In this document: positions 9,138 through 17,279 of the stretch, in pieces
How positions within the stretch are numbered: the first letter of the stretch is position 1
Layout: the number at the start of each line of letters is the position of its first letter
The notes under the pieces: model-generated
The model's database searches: none
What the model was told of the DNA's origin: nothing
The model's input: the letters and a program-made list of their open reading frames with translations, nothing else
Position numbers and translations under genes: made by a program
Source: Pseudarthrobacter sp. NBSH8
GTDB lineage: Bacteria; Actinomycetota; Actinomycetes; Actinomycetales; Micrococcaceae
DNA length: 64,000 bases
Assembly (NCBI RefSeq): GCF_014217545.1
Contig: NZ_CP043178.1
Coordinates: 558,001-622,000, forward strand
Direction: 5' to 3'

Positions 9138-10169
9138 TTACCCGTGGAGTTTCCGATACGCGGCAGCGGCGCCGGGGTGAAGGGGTAAACCGGCGGTGTT
9201 GATCAGGGATTCCGGGCTGAGGAACTGAACGCCCAGGCTGGAGCGCGGGATGAGTTCCTCGGCGTGGACCACCAGCAGTTCGACGGTCCGCTTGACAGTT
9301 TGGTCGTCAAGATCGCTCCGGCACAGCAGCAGGTTCGCGACGCCCACCGTCCACACGGACGGAATCCCCGCGTAGGCGCCCGCCGGGATCAGCACCCGGT
9401 CGTAGAAAACGCCGTATTTGGCCCGCAGCGCCGGCAACAGCGCGGACAGATCAAGGAAACCCAGCCCGACGTCGTCGTTCGCGGCAGCAATGGCCGCGGT
9501 GGGCACTCCTCCTGACCAGAACAACGCGTCCACTGTTCCGTCCCTCAGGGCCGCTAGGCCCCCGTTGAGGCCGAGGCTCAGCATCGTGACGCCGTCGGCG
9601 GTGCCGGCAGTGGTGCTCAGCCCGGCAGCTTCGATCAGCCGCGGAGTGGTCAGCGACGTCCCCGAGCCGGGCTCGCCGACAGCCACGGTCCGGCCGGCAA
9701 GCCCGCCAATGTCCCGGATCCCGCTGTTCCGCCGGATGACGCAGTGGACGTAGTTCTCGTACACCTTTCCCACGGCGGAAAGTCCGACGGCGGGCGTCTC
9801 ACGCACCGCGGTGCGTTGGGCGGCTGAGTCCGCAAGGGCGACGGCGAACGTGGCTTTGCCGGTCAGTAGATGTTCGAGGTTATCCAGGCTGCCACCGGTA
9901 GTCAGCGCCGACGCCTGGCCTGCTACACCGTGACGCTGGAGGGACGCCGCCAACAGCTCGGCGAACTCCAGATAGAAGCCGCCAGGCTCGCCGCCGGCCA
10001 CGGTGACCGTGCCCGGGCGGTCCGTGGGCGTGCACGCACCCAGGGTCGGCAGGAGCAGTCCGGACATCCCGGCGAGCCCGGCCTTGAGGACGGTCCGCCG
10101 CGGGGGAAGTGGCGGAGGCGTGGGCAGGTCCAGCGCTCCGGTCAGGCGCGCTCCGGTCAGGTCAGCCAC
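9138..10169 (-). CDS. TAXI-family solute-binding lipoprotein
   Basis: This is a TAXI-type (TRAP-associated extracytoplasmic immunogenic) substrate-binding protein. A hydrophobic signal, RRTVLKAGLAGMSGLLLPTLGAC, ends in a lipobox cysteine. The mature part begins VTVAGGEPGGFYLEFAELLAASL and contains VAVGEPGSGTSLTTPRLIEAAG, the typical TAXI second-lobe block. A GTG start at 10169 is chosen because it overlaps the kinase stop (GTGGCTGA) and has AGGTGG upstream; a longer frame reaches 10244. No TRAP membrane subunits are present nearby. Its position as third gene of an operon with a response regulator and a kinase suggests that it serves as a periplasmic sensor partner, perhaps for a di- or tricarboxylate (inferred). 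Confidence 0.8.
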   Translation of the reverse strand: MADLTGARLTGALDLPTPPPLPPRRTVLKAGLAGMSGLLLPTLGACTPTDRPGTVTVAGGEPGGFYLEFAELLAASLQRHGVAGQASALTTGGSLDNLEHLLTGKATFAVALADSAAQRTAVRETPAVGLSAVGKVYENYVHCVIRRNSGIRDIGGLAGRTVAVGEPGSGTSLTTPRLIEAAGLSTTAGTADGVTMLSLGLNGGLAALRDGTVDALFWSGGVPTAAIAAANDDVGLGFLDLSALLPALRAKYGVFYDRVLIPAGAYAGIPSVWTVGVANLLLCRSDLDDQTVKRTVELLVVHAEELIPRSSLGVQFLSPESLINTAGLPLHPGAAAAYRKLHG

Positions 10170-11640
10170 GCGGACCCACCTGCTCCGGTCCGGCAAAGGG
10201 TCCCGGCAAACGTCCCGGCAAACGTCCCGGCACGTCCGCTGCACCCGGAAACTCGAGGCGCGCGTTCAGGCCATGTGGCGATGCCTCGGCAAGCACCAGC
10301 CGGCCGCCGTTGGCTGCTGCCAGCTTGTCCACGATGGTCATGCCCAGCCCGGTGCCGCGAGTGGTCCGGTGCACCGGGGACCGCCAGAAGCGGCCCGTGG
10401 CCGCTGTCCGTTCGTCGGCCGAAAGCCCGGGGCCGTCGTCGGACACTTCGATAGCCACCGTGCCTTGGCTGGCGCGGGCAGCGGCCGAGATGTGGCCGCC
10501 GGGAGCGTACTTGATGGCGTTGTTCAGAAGTTCGCCGACCATCTGGGCCAGTTCTGCCGAATTGCAGGCGATGTGCACGGCGGGGGCAGGCGGATCTTCG
10601 AGCAGGATCTGTGCTCCGCTGCGCTGGGCGGCAGGGCCCGCCCGTTCGGTTTCTTCCTGCAGAACCGGATAAGGATCAAGGGGCGCCCGCGCCGCACGTG
10701 ACGTGGTTCCCAGCGGCCCCCGGGCGGAGTCTTCAGAGGCCCTGTGCTCGGCGGCCGCCAGCTTCAGTACCCCGTCCAGGATCTCCTCCACGCGTTCGAG
10801 CTCGGCCAGCACCCCTGCCGCGGCGTCGTGTTCCCGGGCGGTCTTAAGTTCCAGCTGCAGCAGATCGATCCTGAGCCGCAGGGCGCCCACGGGATTGCGC
10901 AGTTCGTGCGACGTGTCAGCTATCAGTTGCCGTTGGGAGTCGAGGCTGTTGCTGACGGTCTGCGCCATGGTGGTGAATGAACGGCTCAGCTCCCGCAGCT
11001 CCGGCGGCCCGTCCTCGGGGAGCCGGCCGGTCCGTCCTGTCGCCTCAAGTTCGGTGACGGCCGCGTTCAGCCGGTTCACAGGGCGCAGCACCCACCGGGT
11101 TACGCCGGCCGCGCCCAGGAGGAGCGCCGCCGCCAGGGCTGCCGCCGCCAATCCCACCACGATCCACCGCCCCCGAAGTTTCTGCCGGGCAGCGTCCAGG
11201 TTGACCTCGAGAACGGCCTCGCCCAGGACCTGGCTGGCGCTGCCAAAGGAACGGGAGATCACCTCGGAGGACGGCCCGAACGGCTGCAGCGGGGCGAGCG
11301 TGGTGTCGTTGAGGTTCAGGTTCGCCCTGGCCACCGAATCCCGGACGTCCGGCCTATCCTCGCTCAGGCCGCCCGCGCGAAGGGTTCCCTGCTGGAGGCG
11401 GATGAGGACTCCCTCCCCGTAAAGTCCGGAATACCGGTCCATCTCCGTCTGTAATTGCCCGGTCTCGCCGGTGGAGGCTGCGTCAAATGCCACTTGCGCC
11501 AGGCGGTTGAGCGACGCGGCACGGTTGATCTGCAGTTCCTGGGTCAGTTCCCGGCTGGCGGAGGACAGGATGGCGTTGGAGGTGATGATGACGATGAGCA
11601 GCGCCATGACGCTGAGGACGCCCAGGACGCGCAGTTTCAC
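10162..11640 (-). CDS. Sensor histidine kinase
   Basis: This 492-residue membrane kinase has an N-terminal transmembrane helix (about 5-25), an extracytoplasmic loop of about 150 residues and a second helix (about 175-200). A HAMP-like linker follows, then HisKA with the phospho-acceptor His in ADTSHELRNPVGAL (about residue 250), then HATPase_c with NNAIKYAPGG, DDGPGL and GTGLGMTIV. It is cotranscribed with the response regulator (4-nt ATGA overlap at 11637-11640) and with the TAXI gene. The C-terminal tail contains a proline/glycine repeat (PGRLPGRLPG) encoded by a 12-bp tandem repeat near 10197-10240. Ligand specificity is not visible. Confidence 0.92.
   Translation of the reverse strand: MKLRVLGVLSVMALLIVIITSNAILSSASRELTQELQINRAASLNRLAQVAFDAASTGETGQLQTEMDRYSGLYGEGVLIRLQQGTLRAGGLSEDRPDVRDSVARANLNLNDTTLAPLQPFGPSSEVISRSFGSASQVLGEAVLEVNLDAARQKLRGRWIVVGLAAAALAAALLLGAAGVTRWVLRPVNRLNAAVTELEATGRTGRLPEDGPPELRELSRSFTTMAQTVSNSLDSQRQLIADTSHELRNPVGALRLRIDLLQLELKTAREHDAAAGVLAELERVEEILDGVLKLAAAEHRASEDSARGPLGTTSRAARAPLDPYPVLQEETERAGPAAQRSGAQILLEDPPAPAVHIACNSAELAQMVGELLNNAIKYAPGGHISAAARASQGTVAIEVSDDGPGLSADERTAATGRFWRSPVHRTTRGTGLGMTIVDKLAAANGGRLVLAEASPHGLNARLEFPGAADVPGRLPGRLPGPFAGPEQVGPRG
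10197..10240. repeat. 12-bp tandem repeat in the kinase C-terminus
   Basis: The unit CCGGCAAACGTC occurs twice in tandem, flanked by degenerate copies (CCGGCAAAGGTC-like and CCGGCACGTC). It encodes the (PGRL) repeat at the end of the histidine kinase. Being a multiple of three, copy-number change would alter length but not frame. Confidence 0.7.
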
Positions 11641-12305
11641 GCTTGGCCCGCCTCGACCCGGTAACCGACGCCGCGGACGTTGATGATGAAGCCCGGTAAC
11701 TGGAGTTTGGCCCGCAGCCCGGTCAGGTGCACGTCAAGGGACCGGGAAGAGGCCACAAACGCGTCGCCCCACAGCGCGTCCAGGATCTGTTCGCGGGTGA
11801 CCACCGAACCTGCATGGCTGGCTAGAAGCGCCAGCAGGTCGAACTCGGTGGCCGTCAACCGGAGGACCTCGGAACGGAGGGCAGCCACGCGCCGCTCGAG
11901 GTCGATCTCAAGTTCACCCATCACCACGCTCTGCTGCCGCAGGGCGCTATTGCGGCCGGCACGCCGGGTGACGGCTTCGATGCGGGCAAGAAGTTCCACG
12001 AGCTTCACCGGCTTGACGAGGTAGTCGTCTGCTCCGGACCGCAGGCCGAGCACCACGCTGCGTTCGTCGTCGCGAGCGGTGAGAATCAGGATCGGCACCG
12101 GCGTGACCTGGCGCAGCTTCCGCAGCACTTCCAAGCCATCCATATCGGGAAGGCCCAGGTCCAGCAGGATCACTTCGAACTTCCGGTGGACCAGCAGGGC
12201 GTCCGCTCCGCGGGCAACGCGGGTGGGGTGGTGCCCCGCCGTCGCAACGGCTGCGGTGAGGGCGGACGCCATGGCGTCGTCGTCCTCGACGATGAGCAAC
12301 TCCAT
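11637..12305 (-). CDS. OmpR-family response regulator
   Basis: This is a two-component DNA-binding regulator. The receiver domain occupies about residues 1-115, starting MELLIVEDDD with the acidic pair; the phosphorylated Asp is in ILLDLGLPDMDG, Thr/Ser is in LTARDD and Lys is in YLVKPVKL. The C-terminal winged helix (about 125-220) ends with the typical RGVGYRVE. The ATG at 12305 is preferred over an upstream start at 12341 because the receiver fold begins there and GGGAACA lies upstream. It overlaps the kinase start by 4 nt, so the pair is translationally coupled. Likely targets are the divergent MHS transporter and its own operon, by position only. Confidence 0.93.
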   Translation of the reverse strand: MELLIVEDDDAMASALTAAVATAGHHPTRVARGADALLVHRKFEVILLDLGLPDMDGLEVLRKLRQVTPVPILILTARDDERSVVLGLRSGADDYLVKPVKLVELLARIEAVTRRAGRNSALRQQSVVMGELEIDLERRVAALRSEVLRLTATEFDLLALLASHAGSVVTREQILDALWGDAFVASSRSLDVHLTGLRAKLQLPGFIINVRGVGYRVEAGQA

Positions 12306-12490
12306 GTGCTGTTCCCTTGTTCGTTGAGCGGGCACCTGCAACCTGCCCGCTTTGGAGGTTACCCCTTCCCCCGCTGAAACCTAAGGAAGTGTTAGGAAAT
12401 GCCCTCCCACGTTGGATGTGCCTTGGCTCACGCATAACTTGGATCAGGTCCTCGGTGTTCAAGGGGGACCGCCAATTTCGAGGAGGAACC

Positions 12491-12562
12491 ATGGGCAACG
12501 AAGCCATGGAAAGCATGAAAGTAAGCCAGAAGGCGCAGAAGCCCAGGAAGGTTCAGCGATGA
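12491..12562 (+). CDS. 23-residue leader peptide ORF, coupled to the MFS gene
   Basis: ATG at 12491 has a near-ideal ribosome-binding site (AGGAGGAACC directly upstream). It opens a 23-codon frame encoding a small, Lys/Arg/Gln-rich peptide beginning MGNEAMESMKV and ending RKVQR. Its TGA overlaps the ATG of the next gene (ATGA at 12559-12562), so translation of the transporter is probably coupled to it. The peptide has no membrane segment. It may be a regulatory leader, or merely a device that opens the transporter start. Conservation cannot be judged from one sequence. Confidence 0.6.
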   Translation: MGNEAMESMKVSQKAQKPRKVQR

Positions 12563-13953
12563 GCACCCAGCAAACCGAAGTCCAAAGCGAGTCAGCCCAG
12601 ACCCGCCGGGCCGTGAGCAACATCCTCAAGGGTTCATCCGGCAACCTCGTGGAGTGGTACGACCTCTACGTCTACACAGTCTTCGCCGCCTATTTCCAGT
12701 CGCACTTCTTTAACTCTACGGACCAGCTCCAGGCTGGCCTCGAGGCGATGGCTGTCTTCTCGACGTCGTTCCTGATGCGACCGGTCGGCGCCTGGTTCTT
12801 CGGCCGCTATGCCGATCGCAAGGGTCGCAAGGCCGCCCTGACGCTCAGCGTGACGATCATGTCCGCCGGTTCCTTCGCCATCGCCATCCTGCCGACCACC
12901 CAGCAGATAGGCGTCTGGGCGCTGATCCTGCTGATCCTTGTGCGGCTGGTCCAGGGGTTCTCCGTGGGCGGCGAATACGGCACCAGCGCCACCTACATGT
13001 CCGAGGCCGCAACGTCGAAGCGGCGCGGCTTCTTCTCCAGCTTCCAGTACGTGACCCTGATCGGCGGCCAGATGATGGCTCTTCTGGTTCTGGTCGTTTT
13101 GCAGAACGTTATGCCAAAAGGCGACCTGACCGAATGGGGCTGGCGCATCCCGTTCGCGATCGGGGGCGTCGCCGCGCTCGTGGTCCTGTGGCTGCGGCGC
13201 TCGATGGAGGAAACCGTGTCCGCCGAGCAGGTCGCGGCCGCCAAGTCGCCCGTCGCGGCTGGCCAAGCCCAGCCGGGCACCATGAAGCTGCTGTTCACCC
13301 AGCACTGGAAGCCGCTGCTGATCTGCATCGGCGTCACCCTCGGCGGCACCGTGGCGTTCTACACGTACACCAACTTCATCCTGAAGTTCATGAACGATAC
13401 CTCCGGCATCGCCAAGACCGACACCTCCGTGATCAACTTCTGGGCGCTGTTCATCTTCATGCTGCTCCAGCCGGTCTACGGGATCATCTCGGACAAGGTG
13501 GGGCGCCGGCCGCTGCTGCTCTGGTTCGGCATTACCGGCGTCCTCTTCACCTGGCCGCTGCTCTCCACCCTGTCCAACACCAAGGACCCGTTCACGGCGT
13601 TCCTGCTCATGATGGGTGGCCTGCTTATTGTTGGCGGCTACACCTCCATCAACGCCCTCGTGAAGGCCGAGCTGTTCCCCGCCTCCATCCGCGCCCTCGG
13701 TGTCGGTTTGGGCTACGCGATCGCCAACTCGCTCTTCGGCGGCACGGTCCCGCTGCTTGGTGCCGCGTTCCAGAAGGCCGGGCGGGTGGATCTGTTCTTC
13801 ACTTATGTCACGGTTGCCATTGCCATCTCGCTGGTGGTCTACATCTTCGCCCTGAAAAACAAGAAGGCCACGCACCTGGACCGCGAACAGGGCGATGCCT
13901 GGGACCGGCCTGCCAAGGACAACGACAAGGACAAAGACTTCCTCAACGTCTAG
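12559..13953 (+). CDS. MHS-family MFS transporter (organic acid:H+ symporter-like)
   Basis: This 464-residue protein has 12 hydrophobic segments and belongs to the metabolite:H+ symporter branch (KgtP, ProP, ShiA relatives). The early motif GNLVEWYDLYVYTVFAAYF and the loop motif FGRYADRKGRKAAL are diagnostic, as is RLVQGFSVGGEYGTSATYM in helix 4-5. The substrate is likely a dicarboxylate, 2-oxoglutarate or a related acid, but the sequence alone cannot separate these from betaine or shikimate. The ATG at 12559 follows AGGAAGG and overlaps the leader ORF stop. The gene is divergent from the response regulator/kinase/TAXI operon, which probably regulates it. The tail is charged (KDNDKDKD). Confidence 0.9.
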   Translation: MSTQQTEVQSESAQTRRAVSNILKGSSGNLVEWYDLYVYTVFAAYFQSHFFNSTDQLQAGLEAMAVFSTSFLMRPVGAWFFGRYADRKGRKAALTLSVTIMSAGSFAIAILPTTQQIGVWALILLILVRLVQGFSVGGEYGTSATYMSEAATSKRRGFFSSFQYVTLIGGQMMALLVLVVLQNVMPKGDLTEWGWRIPFAIGGVAALVVLWLRRSMEETVSAEQVAAAKSPVAAGQAQPGTMKLLFTQHWKPLLICIGVTLGGTVAFYTYTNFILKFMNDTSGIAKTDTSVINFWALFIFMLLQPVYGIISDKVGRRPLLLWFGITGVLFTWPLLSTLSNTKDPFTAFLLMMGGLLIVGGYTSINALVKAELFPASIRALGVGLGYAIANSLFGGTVPLLGAAFQKAGRVDLFFTYVTVAIAISLVVYIFALKNKKATHLDREQGDAWDRPAKDNDKDKDFLNV

Positions 13954-13988
13954 CGTTTAGGTTCCGGGGCAGAGGCTCCGGTGAGCGC

Positions 13989-14016
13989 ACGACGGCGGGT
14001 GGCCGCCCGCCGTCGT
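13989..14016 (+). terminator. GC-rich hairpin after the MHS transporter gene
   Basis: Perfect 11-nt arms, ACGACGGCGGG and CCCGCCGTCGT, flank a 6-nt loop, 35 nt after the stop codon. The hairpin is followed by TCCGTTC rather than a pure T-run. It is a plausible intrinsic-type terminator or 3' stabiliser for an actinobacterial transcript. Confidence 0.6.
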
Positions 14017-14048
14017 CCGTTCACCGCCGTCACCACGTCCGCACCAGG

Positions 14049-14117
14049 ACGCTCTCTCACTTCCTGCAGGTTTTCTCCAAACGCTCTCTCACATTCTTAA
14101 GGAAAGTGAGAGAGCGT
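14049..14117. repeat. CTCTCTCAC palindromic repeat, copy 3 (three arms)
   Basis: One direct arm lies at 14049-14060, followed by a hairpin at 14081-14117. In the hairpin, ACGCTCTCTCACATTC is matched by a nearly complementary arm around a TTAAGG centre. The fourth arm is missing. Unlike the other copies it lies between two genes on the same strand: the MHS transporter and poxB, about 100 nt upstream of the latter. Confidence 0.85.
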
Positions 14118-14218
14118 CCCTGGTTTATCAGGATGCGCGTTCAGGCGGTGGGACTATATTGGCCCTGTCAGCCCATCAACCAGACAGCTCATCAACCTGA
14201 TCGCGGGAGTGTGCACTC

Positions 14219-15967
14219 ATGGCCAAGGAACTCGCCACCCAGCTCATCGAACAGCTCCAGGCTGCGGGGGTGAAGCGGATTTACGGGATTGTGGGCGACA
14301 GCCTCAACCCGATCGTCGATGCGGTCCGACAAACCGGAGGCGCCAAGGAGGGCGGAATCGACTGGATCCACGTCCGGCATGAAGAGGCCGGCGCCTTCGC
14401 CGCCGCAGCGGAAGCCCAGCTGACCGGCAGGCTGGCCGTATGTGCGGGATCCTGCGGCCCGGGCAATCTCCACCTGATCAACGGCCTATACGATGCGAAC
14501 CGCTCGGGGGCGCCCGTGCTGGCCATCGCGTCCCACATCCCCAGCAAGCAGATCGGCAGCAGCTTCTTCCAGGAAACCCACCCGGACCGGCTCTTCAACG
14601 AGTGTTCGGTCTACTCGGAACTGGTCAGCACCGCCGAGCAGGCGCCGCGAGTGATGCACAGCGCCATCCAGCACGCCCTCGGGCTCGGGGGCGTCGCCGT
14701 CGTCACGCTTCCCGGTGACATCGCGGGGCTGCAAGCGACAGCCGAAGCGCCGCTGCCCGCCACGTTCCGGCGCGCCACGCTCAACCCGGATCCGGCCAGC
14801 GTCCGGGAGTTGGCCGAGGCGATCAACGACGCCGGGAAGGTCGCCATTTTCGCGGGCGCCGGCGTGGAGGGCGCCCACGACGAATTGATCTCCCTCGCGG
14901 AACTGATCAACGCCCCGATCGGGCACACACTCCGCGGAAAGGATTTTGTTCAGTACAACAACCCCTACGACATCGGGATGACAGGCCTGCTGGGCTACGG
15001 CGCTGCCGCGGAGGGGATCGAGGACGCTGACCTGCTGATCCTGTTGGGCACCGACTTTCCTTATGACCAGTTCCTGCCGGAAACCCGTACCGCCCAGGTG
15101 GACCGTGCAGCGCACAGGCTGGGACGGCGGACCGACGTCGACGTCGCAGTCCACGGCGACGTGCGGCCCACCCTCGCCGCACTGATGCCGCTGCTGAAGC
15201 CGAAAAAGAGCCGCCGCTTCCTCGACAGGATGCTCAAGAAGCATGACCGGCTGATGAACAAGGCCGTGGGGGCCTACACCCGCAAAGTGGAGAAGAAACA
15301 GCCGATCCACCCGGAGTACGCGGCCTCCCTGCTGGACCAGGTGGCCGCGAAGGATGCCATCTTCACGGCGGACACCGGCATGTGCAACGTCTGGACGGCC
15401 CGGTACATCAACCCCCTCGGCACCCGGCGGCTGATCGGTTCGTATCTGCACGGTTCCATGGCCAATGCCCTGCCCCACGCCATCGGCGCCCAGTTGGCAT
15501 TCCCCCGCCGGCAGGTGGTGTCAGTATCGGGCGACGGCGGCCTGTCGATGCTGCTGGGCGAACTCATCACCGTGGCTGCCCACAAACTGCCGGTCAACGT
15601 TGTGGTCTTCAACAATTCCACCCTCGGCATGGTCAAGCTGGAAATGCTGGTGGACGGGCTTCCCGACTTTGGCGTGGACGTGCCCGACGCCGACTACGCC
15701 GCCGTCGCCAGGGCCCTGGGATTCCACGCCGTGCGGGTTACGGACCCGGCGCGGATCGAGGGGGCTTACCGCGCAGCCTTCGCCCATCCCGGTCCGTCGC
15801 TGGTGGAGCTGATGACGGATCCGCAGGCCCTCTCGATTCCGCCGAAGATCTCCGGATCCCAGGTGCTTGGTTTCGCGACTGCCATGTCCAAGGTGGTGCT
15901 GAACCGCGGTGCCGGTGAGGCGGTCAGTATGGCCCGGAGCAACCTGCGGAACATTCCCCGGCGGTAG
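14219..15967 (+). CDS. poxB: Pyruvate dehydrogenase (quinone) / pyruvate oxidase
   Basis: This ThDP- and FAD-dependent peripheral membrane enzyme oxidises pyruvate to acetate and CO2 with electron transfer to quinone. The 582 residues contain the N-terminal pyrimidine-binding domain with the ThDP-activating Glu in VRHEEAGAFAAAAEAQ (about residue 59). The central FAD/NAD-like domain is FAGAGVEGAHDEL, and the C-terminal ThDP motif runs from SGDGGLSM to FNNSTLG (about 438-470). Acetate made by PoxB would feed the nearby glyoxylate shunt genes. A GGGAG motif precedes the start. The CTCTCTCAC repeat lies in the upstream region. Confidence 0.93.
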   Translation: MAKELATQLIEQLQAAGVKRIYGIVGDSLNPIVDAVRQTGGAKEGGIDWIHVRHEEAGAFAAAAEAQLTGRLAVCAGSCGPGNLHLINGLYDANRSGAPVLAIASHIPSKQIGSSFFQETHPDRLFNECSVYSELVSTAEQAPRVMHSAIQHALGLGGVAVVTLPGDIAGLQATAEAPLPATFRRATLNPDPASVRELAEAINDAGKVAIFAGAGVEGAHDELISLAELINAPIGHTLRGKDFVQYNNPYDIGMTGLLGYGAAAEGIEDADLLILLGTDFPYDQFLPETRTAQVDRAAHRLGRRTDVDVAVHGDVRPTLAALMPLLKPKKSRRFLDRMLKKHDRLMNKAVGAYTRKVEKKQPIHPEYAASLLDQVAAKDAIFTADTGMCNVWTARYINPLGTRRLIGSYLHGSMANALPHAIGAQLAFPRRQVVSVSGDGGLSMLLGELITVAAHKLPVNVVVFNNSTLGMVKLEMLVDGLPDFGVDVPDADYAAVARALGFHAVRVTDPARIEGAYRAAFAHPGPSLVELMTDPQALSIPPKISGSQVLGFATAMSKVVLNRGAGEAVSMARSNLRNIPRR

Positions 15968-15981
15968 GCGCGCCGAGCTGC

Positions 15982-16302
15982 GTTCCTTCCGCTCTGGTCC
16001 TCGGTGAGGCCCTGCTGACCAATGGCGGCGACGGCTCCAACGGAAACATCGTGTCCTCGCCCGGGAGCCTCCTGCGGAAATGCGGACGGAAATCGCGGAT
16101 GCCTTCGACGCTGGAGCATTGGAGCGGGTGCAGATCCAGCTACCGCGCTGGGACCGCTGTCACTCAGATCAACGGAGCTGTCTCCAGCGCTCCGCCGGGG
16201 CCTGAGCGGTCCATTAGCTTCAACCGGCCGTTCCACTACCAGATCGTGCACGTTGAAACGGGCCTGCCGCTCTTCATGGGAACGGTGGCCGACCCGCGGT
16301 AG
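15982..16302 (+). pseudogene. Serpin (serine protease inhibitor), decayed remnant
   Basis: Three separated serpin pieces can be read. First is VPSALVLGEALLTNGGDGSNGNIVSSPGSLL (from 15982), the N-terminal region with the NxxxSPxS box. Then, in a shifted frame, comes ALERVQIQLPRWD (about 16100-16150), the central strand block. Last, in the final frame, comes VTQINGAVSSAPPGPER followed by ISFNRPFHYQIVHVETGLPLFMGTVADPR and a stop at 16302, the classic serpin C-terminal hinge and FxRPF end. A bacterial serpin has about 370-420 residues, whereas this stretch could encode only about 107. Internal deletions and frameshifts have destroyed the gene. The remainder of the 16.0-16.4 kb gap is the repeat that follows. 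Confidence 0.8.
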
Positions 16303-16403
16303 ACGCTCTCTCAGTTAATGCAGGAAAACGCCAAACGCTCTCTCACTTTCCCTAAGAAAGTGAGAGAGCGTTTGGGAAGAACCCGCGTTAAGTGAGAGAG
16401 CGT
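16303..16403. repeat. CTCTCTCAC palindromic repeat, copy 4 (four arms)
   Basis: This is the full bipartite form. Direct arms start at 16303 (ACGCTCTCTCAG, then TTAATGCAG) and 16335. A perfect inner hairpin spans 16335-16371 (ACGCTCTCTCACTTTC with its complement around a CCTAAG centre). The last inverted arm (TTAAGTGAGAGAGCGT) ends at 16403. It lies directly after the serpin remnant and before the convergent pdxK-like gene. Confidence 0.88.
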
Positions 16404-16424
16404 CTGATGGGGCGGGGGAGTGGG

Positions 16425-17279
16425 TTAGCGCGGGCCACCCTGCCAGAGGGCGTCGAACGGGGCGCCTGACGCCACCCGGTTGCGGATTCCGGCCGTGACA
16501 AAGACCTTGGCGGACCGGGCGGCCTCCAGAGGTGTGGCGCCCTTGGCCAGTTCAGCCGTCACAGCCGCGGCCAACGAGCAGCCGGCACCGGACACGGCCA
16601 CCTCGCCCACCTTCGGAGCGCTGAGGACTTCAAGGGTCTCGCCGTCGTAGTAAACGTCGACGGCGTCGGGGCCTGCCAGCCGCACGCCACCCTTGGCGAG
16701 AACCGCTGCACCGCTGAGCTCATGGATGCGGATGGCGGAGGCCTTCAAGGATTCGATGTCGGTGATCGCCAGGCCAGACAGCGATTCGGCTTCGAAGTGG
16801 TTGGGCGTGACGAACGTGGCCAGCGGCAGGATCTGCGCCTTCAGGGCCTGGTCCGTGTCCAGCGCGTGGCCCGGCTCCTGGCCCTTGCAGATCAGCACCG
16901 GATCCAGCACGACGTTCCGGAACCGGCCGGCTTCCAGTGCTGCCGCGACCGTGCTGATGGTGGCCGGGCTGCCCAGCATGCCGATCTTTACGGTGTCCAG
17001 GACAGGCCGGCCCGACGCCGGACCGTAGGCCGCCGTCGTGGCTTCCAATTGGTCCGCAATGACCTGCTGGTCCACCGGCACGAAGCGGTGGTTCCAGTTG
17101 TCGCTCGGATCGAAGGACACGATGCAGGTCAGGTTGGCGATGCCAAATACGCCCAGTTCCTGGAACGTTTTCAGATCGGCCTGGGCCCCGGCGCCACCCG
17201 TTGCTTCGGACCCCGCGATTGTCAGGACGACTGCGGGAGCGGACACGGGGGACTGGACGGCAGCTGAAGCAAAAGTCAT
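16425..17279 (-). CDS. pdxK: Pyridoxal/hydroxymethylpyrimidine kinase (PdxK/ThiD-like)
   Basis: This ribokinase-fold kinase phosphorylates pyridoxal or pyridoxine, or hydroxymethylpyrimidine. The 284 residues begin with a VVLTIAGSEATGGAGAQADLKTF block, contain VTPNHFEAESL, and end with the anion hole AVSGAGCSLAAAVTAELAKG, in which Cys follows GxG. That Cys and the SEATGGAG start favour the PdxK branch over typical ThiD (GSDxSGGAG). This is a family-level inference. It is the last gene of a three-gene operon; its ATG overlaps the preceding stop (17276-17279). Confidence 0.85.
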   Translation of the reverse strand: MTFASAAVQSPVSAPAVVLTIAGSEATGGAGAQADLKTFQELGVFGIANLTCIVSFDPSDNWNHRFVPVDQQVIADQLEATTAAYGPASGRPVLDTVKIGMLGSPATISTVAAALEAGRFRNVVLDPVLICKGQEPGHALDTDQALKAQILPLATFVTPNHFEAESLSGLAITDIESLKASAIRIHELSGAAVLAKGGVRLAGPDAVDVYYDGETLEVLSAPKVGEVAVSGAGCSLAAAVTAELAKGATPLEAARSAKVFVTAGIRNRVASGAPFDALWQGGPR

